Below, piece after piece: positions 1 to 6,842 of a stretch of DNA of 31,681 bases (its first letter is position 1; each line of letters begins with the position of its first letter). Made by a program: the position numbers and the translations under genes. The notes below the pieces were generated by a model. That model worked only from the letters and a program-made list of their open reading frames with translations, was not told the DNA's origin and made no database searches. This DNA is from Patescibacteria group bacterium (GTDB lineage: Bacteria; Patescibacteria; Paceibacteria; UBA9973; UBA2103), in assembly GCA_018968865.1 (NCBI GenBank), contig JAGWZP010000003.1:1-31681 (forward strand), in the 5' to 3' direction.

Positions 1-40
1 CACACTGTCTTTCAAAACGATTATGCGTTAGCCTTTGAAT

Positions 41-1201
41 ATGCAGCGCTTTGCGCCCTACCTCGGCATCGTGGCCGCCCTCATCCTCGGCGCTCTCATC
101 GCCTCTCTTTCCAATTCCGCGGCGATCGTGCGCCCGGACGCGGCTGCTCCGGCGGCCGCGTCCTCAACGCTCACCGTCATATCTGATCTCGCCGTACCGA
201 CCATAACCTTACCGAGCCTCGAGCCGGGATCTGGCGCAGTAACCGCTTCTTCGGCGCCGGCGATTCCCGTACCGAAGAAGGTTGTGCCGCCCGCTCCGGT
301 ACCCGCTGCGTCTTCGTCGCCTGCAGCACAGCCGGTTTCGGCGCCTGCGCCGCTCGCTCTCTCCGACAGTGTTGAACTCAACGCCGCCGCTGCCGCGCTC
401 CGCGGCGCGCTCGTGAATATCGTCTGCTACGTCCCCGTGGCGAGCGCTCTGCACTCCATCAGCGGCAGCGGCGTCATCATTGATCCGAAAGGCATCATCC
501 TCACGAACGCGCACGTCGCGCAGTACTTCCTCCTCGCGGATCGCGGAGCCTCCTGCACGGTCCGGACCGGAAGCCCCGCCGCCGACCAGTATGACGCGGC
601 GCTCATCTACATCTCGCCCGCGTGGCTCCGCGCGAACGCGAACGTGCTCACGCAGGCGTCTCCGAGCGGGACCGGGCAATACGACTTCGCGTTCCTCGCC
701 ATCACGAAAAGTGCGACCGCGGCACCCCTGCCACAGGAGTTCCCTTCACTTCCTCTCGCACAGGTACCGCCGCGCTCGGGCACGCCGGTCGTCATTGCTT
801 CCTACGGGGCGCAATTTCTCGAGACAAGCCAGATACAGTCGTCGCTCTTTCCGACTGTCGTCTTCGGCTCGGTGAAAGACGTGTATACATTCGGGACGAA
901 CACGATTGATGTGCTCGCGCTCGGCGGCTCGGCCGCCGCACAAGAAGGGTCTTCGGGCGGCGGCATCGCCGACGCATCGGGATTACTCGCGGGCACCATT
1001 ACCACGAGCACCGTCTCCGGCGACACCAGCACGCGCTCGCTTGACGCCATCACGGCCTCGTACATACGCGGAGAATACGCAAGCGAGATGGGGAGCGCGC
1101 TGGATGTTCTCCTTGCCGAACCGACTGCAACTGCGGTTGCCGACTTCGCACCAAAGATGTCAACGCTCGAGGCGATCATCACGGCCGGTTTGTCACCATA
1201 A
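41..1201 (+). CDS. Membrane-anchored trypsin-like serine protease
   Basis: Probable envelope protease of the chymotrypsin/HtrA fold, acting outside the membrane. Counting from the ATG at 41, a hydrophobic signal/anchor occupies about residues 8-28. A long Ala/Pro/Ser-rich linker follows (about 30-115), then the protease domain. The catalytic triad is readable: His158 in ILTNAHV, Asp215 in YDFAFLAI, and Ser305 in EGSSGGG, matching the G-x-S-G-G pattern. No PDZ domain follows, so it is shorter than a typical DegP/HtrA. A TTG at 35 in the same frame is an alternative start; I prefer ATG 41 because it gives a compact basic N-terminus before the anchor. It ends 3 nt before tRNA-Pro, which lies on the other strand. 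The fold assignment is firm; the substrate is unknown. Confidence 0.85.
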   Translation: MQRFAPYLGIVAALILGALIASLSNSAAIVRPDAAAPAAASSTLTVISDLAVPTITLPSLEPGSGAVTASSAPAIPVPKKVVPPAPVPAASSSPAAQPVSAPAPLALSDSVELNAAAAALRGALVNIVCYVPVASALHSISGSGVIIDPKGIILTNAHVAQYFLLADRGASCTVRTGSPAADQYDAALIYISPAWLRANANVLTQASPSGTGQYDFAFLAITKSATAAPLPQEFPSLPLAQVPPRSGTPVVIASYGAQFLETSQIQSSLFPTVVFGSVKDVYTFGTNTIDVLALGGSAAAQEGSSGGGIADASGLLAGTITTSTVSGDTSTRSLDAITASYIRGEYASEMGSALDVLLAEPTATAVADFAPKMSTLEAIITAGLSP

Positions 1202-1204
1202 ACA

Positions 1205-1275
1205 TCGGGCTGCTGGGAATCGAACCCAGTCATCATCCTCCCAAAGGATGCGTACTACCGGTATACGACAGCCCG
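1205..1275 (-). tRNA. tRNA-Pro (UGG)
   Basis: On the minus strand the sequence folds as a full cloverleaf: acceptor CGGGCTG pairs with CAGCCCG, anticodon stem CATCC/GGATG closes loop TTTGGGA with anticodon TGG, and the T arm is CTGGG-TTCGATT-CCCAG. The CGGG acceptor start is typical of bacterial tRNA-Pro. The discriminator base is A and the encoded sequence after it is TGTT, so CCA must be added after transcription. It is tail-to-tail with the protease gene. Confidence 0.93.
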
Positions 1276-1295
1276 TCTCAAGCACTCTAACAGCT

Positions 1296-1691
1296 TTATA
1301 CGATTTGCGGCAGGTAGCGGACGCGGGCCATGCCGTCAGAGCGGCGAAGCCACACGAGGATGCCGTCCACCTGCCACTCCCCTTCCCAGTCCTGCTCAAG
1401 GACATACCATTCCCCGGTCCGCGCGACCTTCCGTATCTTCATTTCGTGCAAATTAAGCGACGGGTCGTAGTCGTCGTTCACTGACCGTTCGTCGGGAAAT
1501 TTGTCCACAACCATCGTCTTCACTTCCACGAAATGGAGCGTGTCTCCGCGCTCGGCGACGACGTCCAGCTCGCCGGTTTTGCGCATGACGTTTCGGTCTC
1601 GGATGGAGAATCCGTGCCGCTTCAGGTACTCGGCGGCAACGATTTCCCCAAGAACACCAACTTCTTTCCTGGTTTTAGTGAAGATGTTCAC
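1296..1691 (-). CDS. yraN: YraN family (UPF0102) endonuclease-like protein
   Basis: A 131-residue protein of the usual YraN length. It shows the family core: GEIVAAEYLKRHGF near the N-terminus, TGELDVVAERGDTLHFVEVKT in the middle (split here as GELDVV and VEVKT), which is a PD-(D/E)xK-like nuclease motif with Glu, Asp and the ExK signature. The family is related to Holliday-junction resolvases; its cellular role is not settled. The start is GTG at 1691, with a weak AAAGG upstream. It lies between tRNA-Pro and the two plus-strand tRNAs. The 1501-1509 nonamer TTGTCCACA inside it resembles a DnaA box. Confidence 0.9.
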   Translation of the reverse strand: MNIFTKTRKEVGVLGEIVAAEYLKRHGFSIRDRNVMRKTGELDVVAERGDTLHFVEVKTMVVDKFPDERSVNDDYDPSLNLHEMKIRKVARTGEWYVLEQDWEGEWQVDGILVWLRRSDGMARVRYLPQIV

Positions 1692-1755
1692 GGCCTTTAG
1701 AAATATGGCTCATTCCCTCACTATTTCACGGACTCCTCAAAAAGTCCCTTGTCCT

Positions 1756-1785
1756 TTATCCCCAGTGTGCACAGGTTTATACACA
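1756..1785 (+). promoter_or_regulatory. Two DnaA-box-like nonamers upstream of tRNA-Arg
   Basis: The 172-bp gap 1692-1863 between the divergent yraN and tRNA-Arg holds TTATCCCCA (1756-1764, one mismatch to TTATCCACA) and TTATACACA (1777-1785, an exact match to the TTATNCACA consensus), in the same orientation 12 bp apart. They could be DnaA-binding sites. The gap must also carry the promoter of the tRNAs, which I could not place with confidence. Confidence 0.5.
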
Positions 1786-1863
1786 ACGACAATGAAGAAT
1801 TTCAAGGGCCTTTTTGCAGAAAGCATCTGGTTTTTTCAGTCCTGTACCGTACTATGCAGGTAC

Positions 1864-1935
1864 GCCCCGATGGTGAAACGGATATCACGCGACGCTTCGG
1901 ACGTCGAATTCTGGGTTCGATTCCTGGTCGGGGCA
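1864..1935 (+). tRNA. tRNA-Arg (UCG)
   Basis: Cloverleaf on the plus strand: acceptor GCCCCGA/TCGGGGC, anticodon stem CGACG/CGTCG with loop CTTCGGA giving anticodon TCG (reads CGA), and T loop TTCGATT. The discriminator is A; the following bases are CTA, so no CCA is encoded. tRNA-Gly begins 41 bp further on, probably in the same transcript. Confidence 0.93.
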
Positions 1936-1976
1936 CTAGAAAGATAAATAGGCGGCATGCTATCATGTCGCGTAGC

Positions 1977-2047
1977 GCGGGTATGGTTCAATGGTAGAAC
2001 ATCTGGTTGCCAATCAGATGATGGGAGTTCGATTCTCCCTACCCGCA
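1977..2047 (+). tRNA. tRNA-Gly (GCC)
   Basis: Cloverleaf: acceptor GCGGGTA/TACCCGC, D arm GTTC/GAAC, anticodon stem TCTGG/TCAGA with loop TTGCCAA (anticodon GCC), T arm GGGAG/CTCCC around TTCGATT, discriminator A. The sequence continues CAG, so CCA is not encoded. It ends 41 bp before the gene for the CCA-adding enzyme. Confidence 0.95.
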
Positions 2048-2088
2048 CAGAAAACGAACGAGAGCGTGTGCTACGATTTAATTTACTA

Positions 2089-3552
2089 ATGCACTATCGC
2101 ATTCCGCCGGAAGTCAAAGCAGTCGGAGACGGTCTACGAAAGGCCGGTCATGAATCGTATCTCATCGGCGGGTGCGTCCGAGACCTGATTATCGGCCTAG
2201 AACCTAAGGATTGGGACATTACCACCAACGCCACGCCGGAGCAGATACAGGCCCTATTTCCCGACTCTTTCTATGAAAACGACTACGGGACGGTCGGGGT
2301 GAAGACCGGCTCCCTTGACTCGCGCCTCGCCATTATCGAGGTCACTCCCTATCGCACCGAGTCGAACTATTCTGATAAACGCCGCCCGGACTCCGTTTCG
2401 TTCGGCACTTCCCTCTTGGAGGATCTCGCCCGCCGCGACTTCACCGTGAATGCCATAGCGCTTGAAGATTCTCAAGGACATATTGTTGACCCATACGACG
2501 GTCAAAAGGACATAAAGGACAAACTCGTGCGCGCTGTCGGCAATCCGAGCGAACGCTTCAATGAAGATGCGCTCCGCATGCTCCGCGCTGTCCGCTTTGT
2601 CGCTGAGCTCGGTTTCGGCATCGACGGCACCACGGCAGAGGCAATAAGCCAAAATAGCAAGCATTTAAGCCACGTTTCACGTGAAAGGGTCAAGGACGAA
2701 CTCGTACGTATTCTTAATTCGGACAAGCCGATGGATGCACTCATCCTGGCACAGCGGCTCAGTATCCTTGAATACATTTCAGCGGATCTCATCCGCGGCA
2801 TCGGCGTTGAGCAGAACCAGGCGCACAGCTACGATGTCTTTGAGCACTTGATGCGTACGATGCAGCACGCGGCCGACAAGAATTGGAACTTCGATATCCG
2901 CCTTGCCGGCCTCTTCCACGACGTCTCCAAGCCGGAGACCCGCCGCTGGTCCGACGAGAAGAAGGATTGGACCTTCCATGGCCACGAGGTCGTTGGTTCA
3001 CGTGTAACTAAGAAGGCGCTGGAGGACCTCCACTTCCCTCGCGAGACCATCGACAAGGTAGTCAAGCTGGTCAGATGGCATATGTTCTTTTCTGACCCGG
3101 AACAGATCACCCTTTCGGCCGTCCGCCGGATGATTAAGAACGTCGGTGAGGAGAATATCTGGGATCTGCTTAACCTCCGCATCTGCGATCGTATCGGTAC
3201 CGGCAGGCCTAAGGAACAGCCGTTTCGCTTCCGCAAATACAAGGCGATGGTGGAACAAGCGCTCCGCGATCCCATTTCAGTAGGGATGCTCAAGACGGGA
3301 GGCGAGCACATCATGGGGAAGTTTCATGTGGAACCGGGACCCCGTATCGGCTGGACGCTGAACGCTCTTCTTGAGGAAATACTTGATGATTCGGCTAAAA
3401 ATACCGAGGACTATTTGGATAAAAGGACCAGTGAATTGCTTGCTTTGGGAGACGAAGAGCTTAAAACGCTTGGAGAATCAGGTAAGAAGAAGAGAGAAGC
3501 CGCAGAAGATGAGGAAGTACGGCAGATAATGGAGAAACACCACGTTTGTTAG
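2089..3552 (+). CDS. cca: CCA tRNA nucleotidyltransferase (HD-domain type)
   Basis: Class II nucleotidyltransferase that adds or repairs the 3' CCA of tRNAs in the cytoplasm; 487 residues. Motifs counted from ATG 2089: GG27-28 in IGGCVRDL, the metal-binding Asp41 and Asp43 in KDWDITTNA, RRDFTVNA at 115-122, the head-domain motif ERFNEDALRMLRAVRF at 156-171, and an HD phosphohydrolase-type motif (His277, Asp278) in the C-terminal half, ending in a charged Lys/Glu-rich tail. The open frame extends upstream through tRNA-Gly, so ATG 2089 is the first sensible start; no Shine-Dalgarno is visible. The neighbouring tRNAs lack CCA, which fits its job. Three parS-like CACGTG/CATGTG sites lie within its coding sequence. 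Confidence 0.95.
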   Translation: MHYRIPPEVKAVGDGLRKAGHESYLIGGCVRDLIIGLEPKDWDITTNATPEQIQALFPDSFYENDYGTVGVKTGSLDSRLAIIEVTPYRTESNYSDKRRPDSVSFGTSLLEDLARRDFTVNAIALEDSQGHIVDPYDGQKDIKDKLVRAVGNPSERFNEDALRMLRAVRFVAELGFGIDGTTAEAISQNSKHLSHVSRERVKDELVRILNSDKPMDALILAQRLSILEYISADLIRGIGVEQNQAHSYDVFEHLMRTMQHAADKNWNFDIRLAGLFHDVSKPETRRWSDEKKDWTFHGHEVVGSRVTKKALEDLHFPRETIDKVVKLVRWHMFFSDPEQITLSAVRRMIKNVGEENIWDLLNLRICDRIGTGRPKEQPFRFRKYKAMVEQALRDPISVGMLKTGGEHIMGKFHVEPGPRIGWTLNALLEEILDDSAKNTEDYLDKRTSELLALGDEELKTLGESGKKKREAAEDEEVRQIMEKHHVC

Positions 3553-3561
3553 TTGTGAAAT

Positions 3562-3579
3562 AAGTTCCACGTGGAACTT
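3562..3579. promoter_or_regulatory. parS-like perfect palindrome
   Basis: AAGTTCCACGTGGAACTT is a perfect 18-bp palindrome 9 bp after the cca stop codon. Its inner 14 bp match the ParB partition-site consensus (GTTNCACGTGNAAC); only the outermost T/A pair of the 16-bp site differs. Three weaker relatives lie inside cca at 2673-2688, 2994-3009 and 3320-3335. No ParB gene is in the window, so the assignment rests on the motif and the clustering. Confidence 0.6.
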
Positions 3580-3900
3580 TCTATATAAGCAACAAAGCCG
3601 CCCAGTTATGGGTGGCCGATGGCGGAAAGGAGCAGGGGCGTAAATGATAGTGCCTCCGGCCCGAGAAAAATGTGGGCAGCTTTTGTTTTTGTTTTGCACT
3701 ACTGGCGCATCCCAAATAGGGAAGCCGTGCCGTGTGGCTTGTATAGCGGATCACCGCGGGTGTGGGCAGGAACTCCACTTGGTAGCACTCTAGTGCCGTC
3801 TGATCAAAGAACCATAAAAGAACCACCGCAACGGTGGCTCCACGGCTCGTCCGCGATGCCACCGCTCCTTTGTTGATACTAGTCTACTAAAGGACATTGT

Positions 3901-3929
3901 AAAGGACACTCTGTGGATAAGTGTCCTTT
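3901..3929. repeat. Hairpin with a DnaA box in its loop
   Basis: AAAGGACAC (3901-3909) and GTGTCCTTT (3921-3929) form a perfect 9-bp inverted repeat. The 11-nt loop contains TGTGGATAA (3912-3920), the exact reverse complement of the DnaA-box consensus TTATCCACA. A partial direct copy, AAAGGACA, lies just upstream at 3889-3896. Confidence 0.6.
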
Positions 3930-3990
3930 ATTGGTGGCTCTGCAAGAGCCTTAATACTGCGCGGCGGAGGCCGCATCATTTTACCAGCAA

Positions 3991-4020
3991 GAAACCTGGT
4001 CCCGCGTCTTCGCGGGTTTC
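3991..4020 (-). terminator. Rho-independent-type terminator after xth
   Basis: Read on the minus strand, directly after the xth stop: CCCGCG-AAGA-CGCGGG, enclosed by an outer GAAAC/GTTTC pairing. The T-run is weak, so efficiency is uncertain. On the plus strand it would also end transcription coming from cca. Confidence 0.6.
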
Positions 4021-4785
4021 TTACAGCGTGATGGAAACAGGGCAGTGGTCGGAGCCGTAGATGTCGGGGTATATCTCGGCCTTCTTAAGACGCTTCATAA
4101 ATTCCTGCGCGACGAAGAAGTAATCAATGCGCCAGCCGACGTTGCGATCGCGCGCGTGCGTAAATAAATCCCAGTAGGAGTAGGCGTCCTTGGTATGGGG
4201 ATGGAAGTGGCGGAATGAGTCCACATAGCCGGCGGCGACCACTTCGTCTATCCAGGCGCGCTCTTCGGGCAGGAAGCCCGTATTTTCCTCATTTTCCTTC
4301 GGCCGGGCGAGGTCTATCTCTTCGTGGGCGGTGTTCACGTCGCCGCAGAAAATGACCGGTTTAACCTTGCGCAGTTTCTCTACGAATTTGAGAAAAGCGT
4401 CATAGAAACGCAGCTTATAATCAAGCCGCTCGGGACCCTGGCCGCCATTGGGGAAGTAGGCATTAATGAGCCAGAAGTCTTCGTATTCGGCGCCAATGAA
4501 GCGGCCCTCTTGGTCAAATTCTTCAATCCCCATGCCGTAAATCACTTTCAGAGGTTCAACCTTTGAATAGAGTGCGACGCCGCTATAGCCTTTCTTGATC
4601 TGGCAGGAGGAGAAAAATGCCGAATAGCCGGCAGGTGAGAGAAAGCTTTCCGAAAGCTGGTCAGGATTCGCCTTGGTCTCTTGGAGGCAGAAGATATCGG
4701 GCCGTACGCCTTTCAAGAACGATTCCCAGTAGCCGTCCTTGGCAAGGGAGCGGAGCCCGTTCACGTTCCACGACACGATTTTCAT
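4021..4785 (-). CDS. xth: Exodeoxyribonuclease III (AP endonuclease)
   Basis: Base-excision-repair nuclease of the EEP superfamily: cuts at abasic sites and has 3'-5' exonuclease activity. The 254 residues match the family's usual length. Visible motifs are WNVNGLRS near the N-terminus, LQETK with the metal-binding Glu36, YSGVALYS, GDVNTAHEEIDLARP, and the C-terminal SDHCPVSI with the catalytic Asp-His. The frame stays open 114 nt upstream, but MKIVSWNVNG at 4785 is the canonical N-terminus. A -10-like TACAAT lies 7 nt upstream of this ATG, so the mRNA may be leaderless. The xer gene lies upstream on the same strand, separated by an unusual long inverted repeat. Confidence 0.95.
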   Translation of the reverse strand: MKIVSWNVNGLRSLAKDGYWESFLKGVRPDIFCLQETKANPDQLSESFLSPAGYSAFFSSCQIKKGYSGVALYSKVEPLKVIYGMGIEEFDQEGRFIGAEYEDFWLINAYFPNGGQGPERLDYKLRFYDAFLKFVEKLRKVKPVIFCGDVNTAHEEIDLARPKENEENTGFLPEERAWIDEVVAAGYVDSFRHFHPHTKDAYSYWDLFTHARDRNVGWRIDYFFVAQEFMKRLKKAEIYPDIYGSDHCPVSITL

Positions 4786-4792
4786 AATGAGT

Positions 4793-4800
4793 ATTGTATA
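4793..4800 (-). promoter_or_regulatory. Candidate -10 of xth (leaderless)
   Basis: On the minus strand TGGTATACAAT precedes the ATG of xth. TACAAT (4793-4798) ends 7 nt before the start codon; the overlapping extended form TGG-TATACA (4795-4800) ends 9 nt before. Either would start transcription at or within a few bases of the ATG. Confidence 0.45.
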
Positions 4801-4817
4801 CCACCAGTCGCTTCGTT

Positions 4818-4925
4818 GCCGGGAGGCGTGTCTGTTCTCGGACACGCATAATTTTCTGGCTGAAAATTTGCTGTGTCTCGCGCCGTCGCGCTCCGACACA
4901 TCCTCGACCAGGCACGCCTCCCGGC
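4818..4925. repeat. Long inverted repeat with internal hairpins
   Basis: GCCGGGAGGCGTG (4818-4830) is exactly complementary to 4913-4925; with one G-T pair the stem extends to 17 bp (4818-4834 with 4909-4925). The interior holds AATTTTC-TGGCT-GAAAATT (about 4850-4868) and GTGTC..GACAC around GCGC..GCGC (4873-4899). An alternative hairpin, GCGTGTC/GACACGC, competes with the outer stem. It fills nearly the whole gap between xer (ends 4930) and xth. There is no T-run on either side, so it is not a simple terminator. Confidence 0.65.
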
Positions 4926-4929
4926 TTCG

Positions 4930-5850
4930 TCAGCCGCGGGACTTTCCGTGGAACTTTTTGTGGATTTCGCGGAGGTGCGAGTCAGTGATGTGCGTATAGA
5001 TTTGGGTCGTATTGATGGAGGCGTGGCCGAGGAGCTGCTGGACGGAGCGGATGTCGGCGCCGTTGGAGAGGAGGTCGGTCGCGAAGGCGTGGCGGAGCGT
5101 GTGGGGAGTGACGACGTTTGTGATGCCGGCGTACGCGACATACGCCTTCAGATGCCGCTGGATGTCGCGCGGGATGATGCGGTGCAATTTATTCGGCCGG
5201 CCATCCACGAAAAGCGCCTCCTCCATATCCTTGCGCGCTTTGAGATAATCGCGTACTGCTTCTTTAGCAGCGGGGGAGAGGAAGACGACGCGCACTTTTT
5301 CGCCCTTGCCGCGCACAGAAAGTTCGTCGCGCGAGAGGTCCAGGTCGGAATTGAGCGCGCAAAGTTCGGAGACGCGCAGTCCGGTAGAGAAGAGAAGTTC
5401 CAAGATGGCGCGGTCGCGCAGATACGCGACTTTTTTATCCTCGTCGGTCTCCTTCGCGAGCGCTTCTCCCGGCGCCTTCATAAGCCGCTCCAGTTCGGCG
5501 GAGGTGATGAGGTCCAATTGGCGCTCGGGGAGCTTCGCGAGCTCTATCTTTTCGGGGGAAATGGCGTCGATATCGCGTTTGCGGAGGAATTTCAGGAAGG
5601 CGCGGAGCGCGATCATGTAGTAGTTCTGGGTGCGGCGCTTCATAGAATCGGCCTTCGTGCCTGGCTGGCGGTTGAGCCAGAGGCGGAACTCGCGGACGTT
5701 CTGCTCGGTGATGTCGCTCACGTTCTTAATCTTCATCTGGGCGAAGTAGCGGGAGAGATAGCGGTCGTAATTCTCAATCGTCTTCACCGCGCGCCCGCGT
5801 TCTATCTCGATGTATTCCAGAAACTGGCGTTTCGCCGCTTCGGCATTCAT
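4930..5850 (-). CDS. xer: Tyrosine recombinase, XerC/XerD type
   Basis: Site-specific recombinase, 306 residues, the normal Xer length; probably resolves chromosome dimers. It has an N-terminal SAM-like core-binding domain (about 1-95) and a C-terminal catalytic domain. All six catalytic residues are present: Arg159 (TGLRVSEL), Lys182 (GKGEKVR), His250 and Arg253 (HTLRHAFA), His276 (LLGHASI) and Tyr285 (TTQIYTH). The start at 5850 is chosen because MNAEAAKRQFLEYIEIERG is the typical N-terminus and an extended -10 lies just upstream; the open frame runs on but into the antisense of rpsO. It could be XerC, XerD or a single-recombinase XerH-like enzyme; I cannot tell. No dif site was identified. 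Confidence 0.92.
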   Translation of the reverse strand: MNAEAAKRQFLEYIEIERGRAVKTIENYDRYLSRYFAQMKIKNVSDITEQNVREFRLWLNRQPGTKADSMKRRTQNYYMIALRAFLKFLRKRDIDAISPEKIELAKLPERQLDLITSAELERLMKAPGEALAKETDEDKKVAYLRDRAILELLFSTGLRVSELCALNSDLDLSRDELSVRGKGEKVRVVFLSPAAKEAVRDYLKARKDMEEALFVDGRPNKLHRIIPRDIQRHLKAYVAYAGITNVVTPHTLRHAFATDLLSNGADIRSVQQLLGHASINTTQIYTHITDSHLREIHKKFHGKSRG

Positions 5851-5856
5851 GGGGAA

Positions 5857-5865
5857 AGTATACCA
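5857..5865 (-). promoter_or_regulatory. Extended -10 promoter of xer (leaderless)
   Basis: On the minus strand TGGTATACT is an extended -10 element (TG-n-TATACT). Only six bases (TTCCCC) separate it from the ATG of xer, so transcription should begin at the start codon. Confidence 0.6.
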
Positions 5866-5943
5866 ATATTGTGCGCACTTCAGTGCGAGCTGATTTTGCG
5901 ACACTTGCGCAATTTCACAAGGCGTGGTAAGGTACAAGGACTC

Positions 5944-6210
5944 ATGCTTACCACTAAGAAAAAGACGGCGGTCATGAAAAGCACCGCCCGGCACGACACG
6001 GACACCGGCTCGCCGGATGTGCAGGTTGCGCTTCTTTCGCGCCAGATCGACGAGCTCGCCAAGCATTTGAAGAAGAACCCGAAGGATTTCCATTCCCGCC
6101 GCGGCCTGCTCCAAATGGTCGCCAACCGGCGTAATCACTTGCAGTATCTCGAGACGAACGACAAGCGCCGCTACAACGCGGTCATCAAAAAGCTCGGTCT
6201 CAAGAAGTGA
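5944..6210 (+). CDS. rpsO: 30S ribosomal protein S15
   Basis: Small-subunit protein that binds the central domain of 16S rRNA; 88 residues, the standard length. The signature HDTDTGSPDVQVALLSRQI (residues 17-35), FHSRRGLLQMVANRR and LGLKK at the end are diagnostic. The frame is open far upstream, antisense to xer, but ATG 5944 gives the standard N-terminus. AAGGA lies 3 nt before the ATG, too close for an ordinary ribosome binding site. The usual partner pnp does not follow; a NYN-domain gene does. Confidence 0.96.
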   Translation: MLTTKKKTAVMKSTARHDTDTGSPDVQVALLSRQIDELAKHLKKNPKDFHSRRGLLQMVANRRNHLQYLETNDKRRYNAVIKKLGLKK

Positions 6211-6286
6211 TTTCTTAAGTGGTAGACTGTGAGTAGTGGCGTTGCCACGAGTTTTATTATTTCGTTTTACATAAAGAATCTATTTT

Positions 6287-6802
6287 ATGGCAGTTATCAA
6301 ACATCCAGCCCAGCGCGTCGGGGTATTCATCGATACGCAAAATCTCTATCACAGCGCCAAGCATCTCTATAAAGCGCGCGTCAACTTCGGAAAAATTCTC
6401 GAAGAGGCCGTCGGCGGCCGCATTCTCGTGCGCGCCATCGCCTACGTCATCAAGACGGAGACCGGCGAAGAAAAGAATTTCTTCGAGGCGCTCACCAAGA
6501 TGGGCATCGAGACCAAGGTGAAAGATCTCCAGATCTTCGCCGATGGTGCGAAGAAAGCCGACTGGGACGTCGGGCTCGCAATCGACGCGGTCAAGCTTGC
6601 ACCGAAGCTCGACACCGTTGTGCTCGTCACCGGCGACGGCGACTTCGTGCCGCTCATCCAGTACCTCGACCTCAATGAAGGGTGCCAGGTGGAGGTCATC
6701 TCCTTCGGCAAATCTTCTTCGGGCAAACTGAAAGAAGCGGCGCATGCGTTCACTGACATGTGCGATGATCCGCACAAATTCACCATCGCTTCGCGCGCAT
6801 AA
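6287..6802 (+). CDS. NYN domain protein (LabA/DUF88-like, PIN-fold RNase)
   Basis: Single-domain protein of 171 residues resembling the LabA/DUF88 branch of NYN proteins, a PIN-like fold thought to cut RNA. The conserved acidic pocket is visible: Asp16 and Asn19 in VFIDTQNLY, Asp94 and Asp100 in WDVGLAIDA, and Asp117 and Asp119 in VTGDGDFVPLI. A final strand, VEVISFG, is also typical. There is no signal peptide or TM segment, so it should be cytoplasmic. It starts 76 bp after rpsO; the gap holds GTGGC-GTT-GCCAC followed by a T-rich stretch that could end the rpsO transcript. Substrate unknown. Confidence 0.85.
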   Translation: MAVIKHPAQRVGVFIDTQNLYHSAKHLYKARVNFGKILEEAVGGRILVRAIAYVIKTETGEEKNFFEALTKMGIETKVKDLQIFADGAKKADWDVGLAIDAVKLAPKLDTVVLVTGDGDFVPLIQYLDLNEGCQVEVISFGKSSSGKLKEAAHAFTDMCDDPHKFTIASRA

Positions 6803-6842
6803 CGCGTAGCACAGGACAAGTAATGAGTTACACTAGGTAGCG

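Larger units (their letters stand above)
3580..4020. other. Structured non-coding region between cca and xth
   Basis: About 440 bp with no convincing gene; the open frames on both strands (for example 3619-3876) resemble nothing and overlap each other. It is rich in hairpins: GCCGCCCA-GTTA-TGGGTGGC at 3597-3616, CCACCG-CAA-CGGTGG near 3823-3838, a competing GGTGGC/GCCACC pairing further on, GGCTCT-GCA-AGAGCC at 3936-3950 and GCGGC-GGAG-GCCGC at 3961-3974 followed by ATCATTTT. I looked for tmRNA, RNase P, SRP and 6S signatures and found none. It could be an unrecognised RNA gene, part of an origin, or stacked terminators. Confidence 0.5.

Noticed and set aside
3615..3645. Resemblance to the SRP RNA apical loop (GGAA followed by AGGAGCAG)
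   Set aside because: The flanking bases do not pair as the SRP helix 8 requires, so it is a chance similarity.
3619..3876. 85-codon open frame in the cca-xth gap
   Set aside because: It covers strong inverted repeats, overlaps another frame on the opposite strand, and has no recognisable sequence.
4818..4925. Integron attC site
   Set aside because: The ends lack the RYYYAAC/GTTRRRY consensus, and there is no integron integrase insertion or cassette array; retained only as an unexplained structured repeat.
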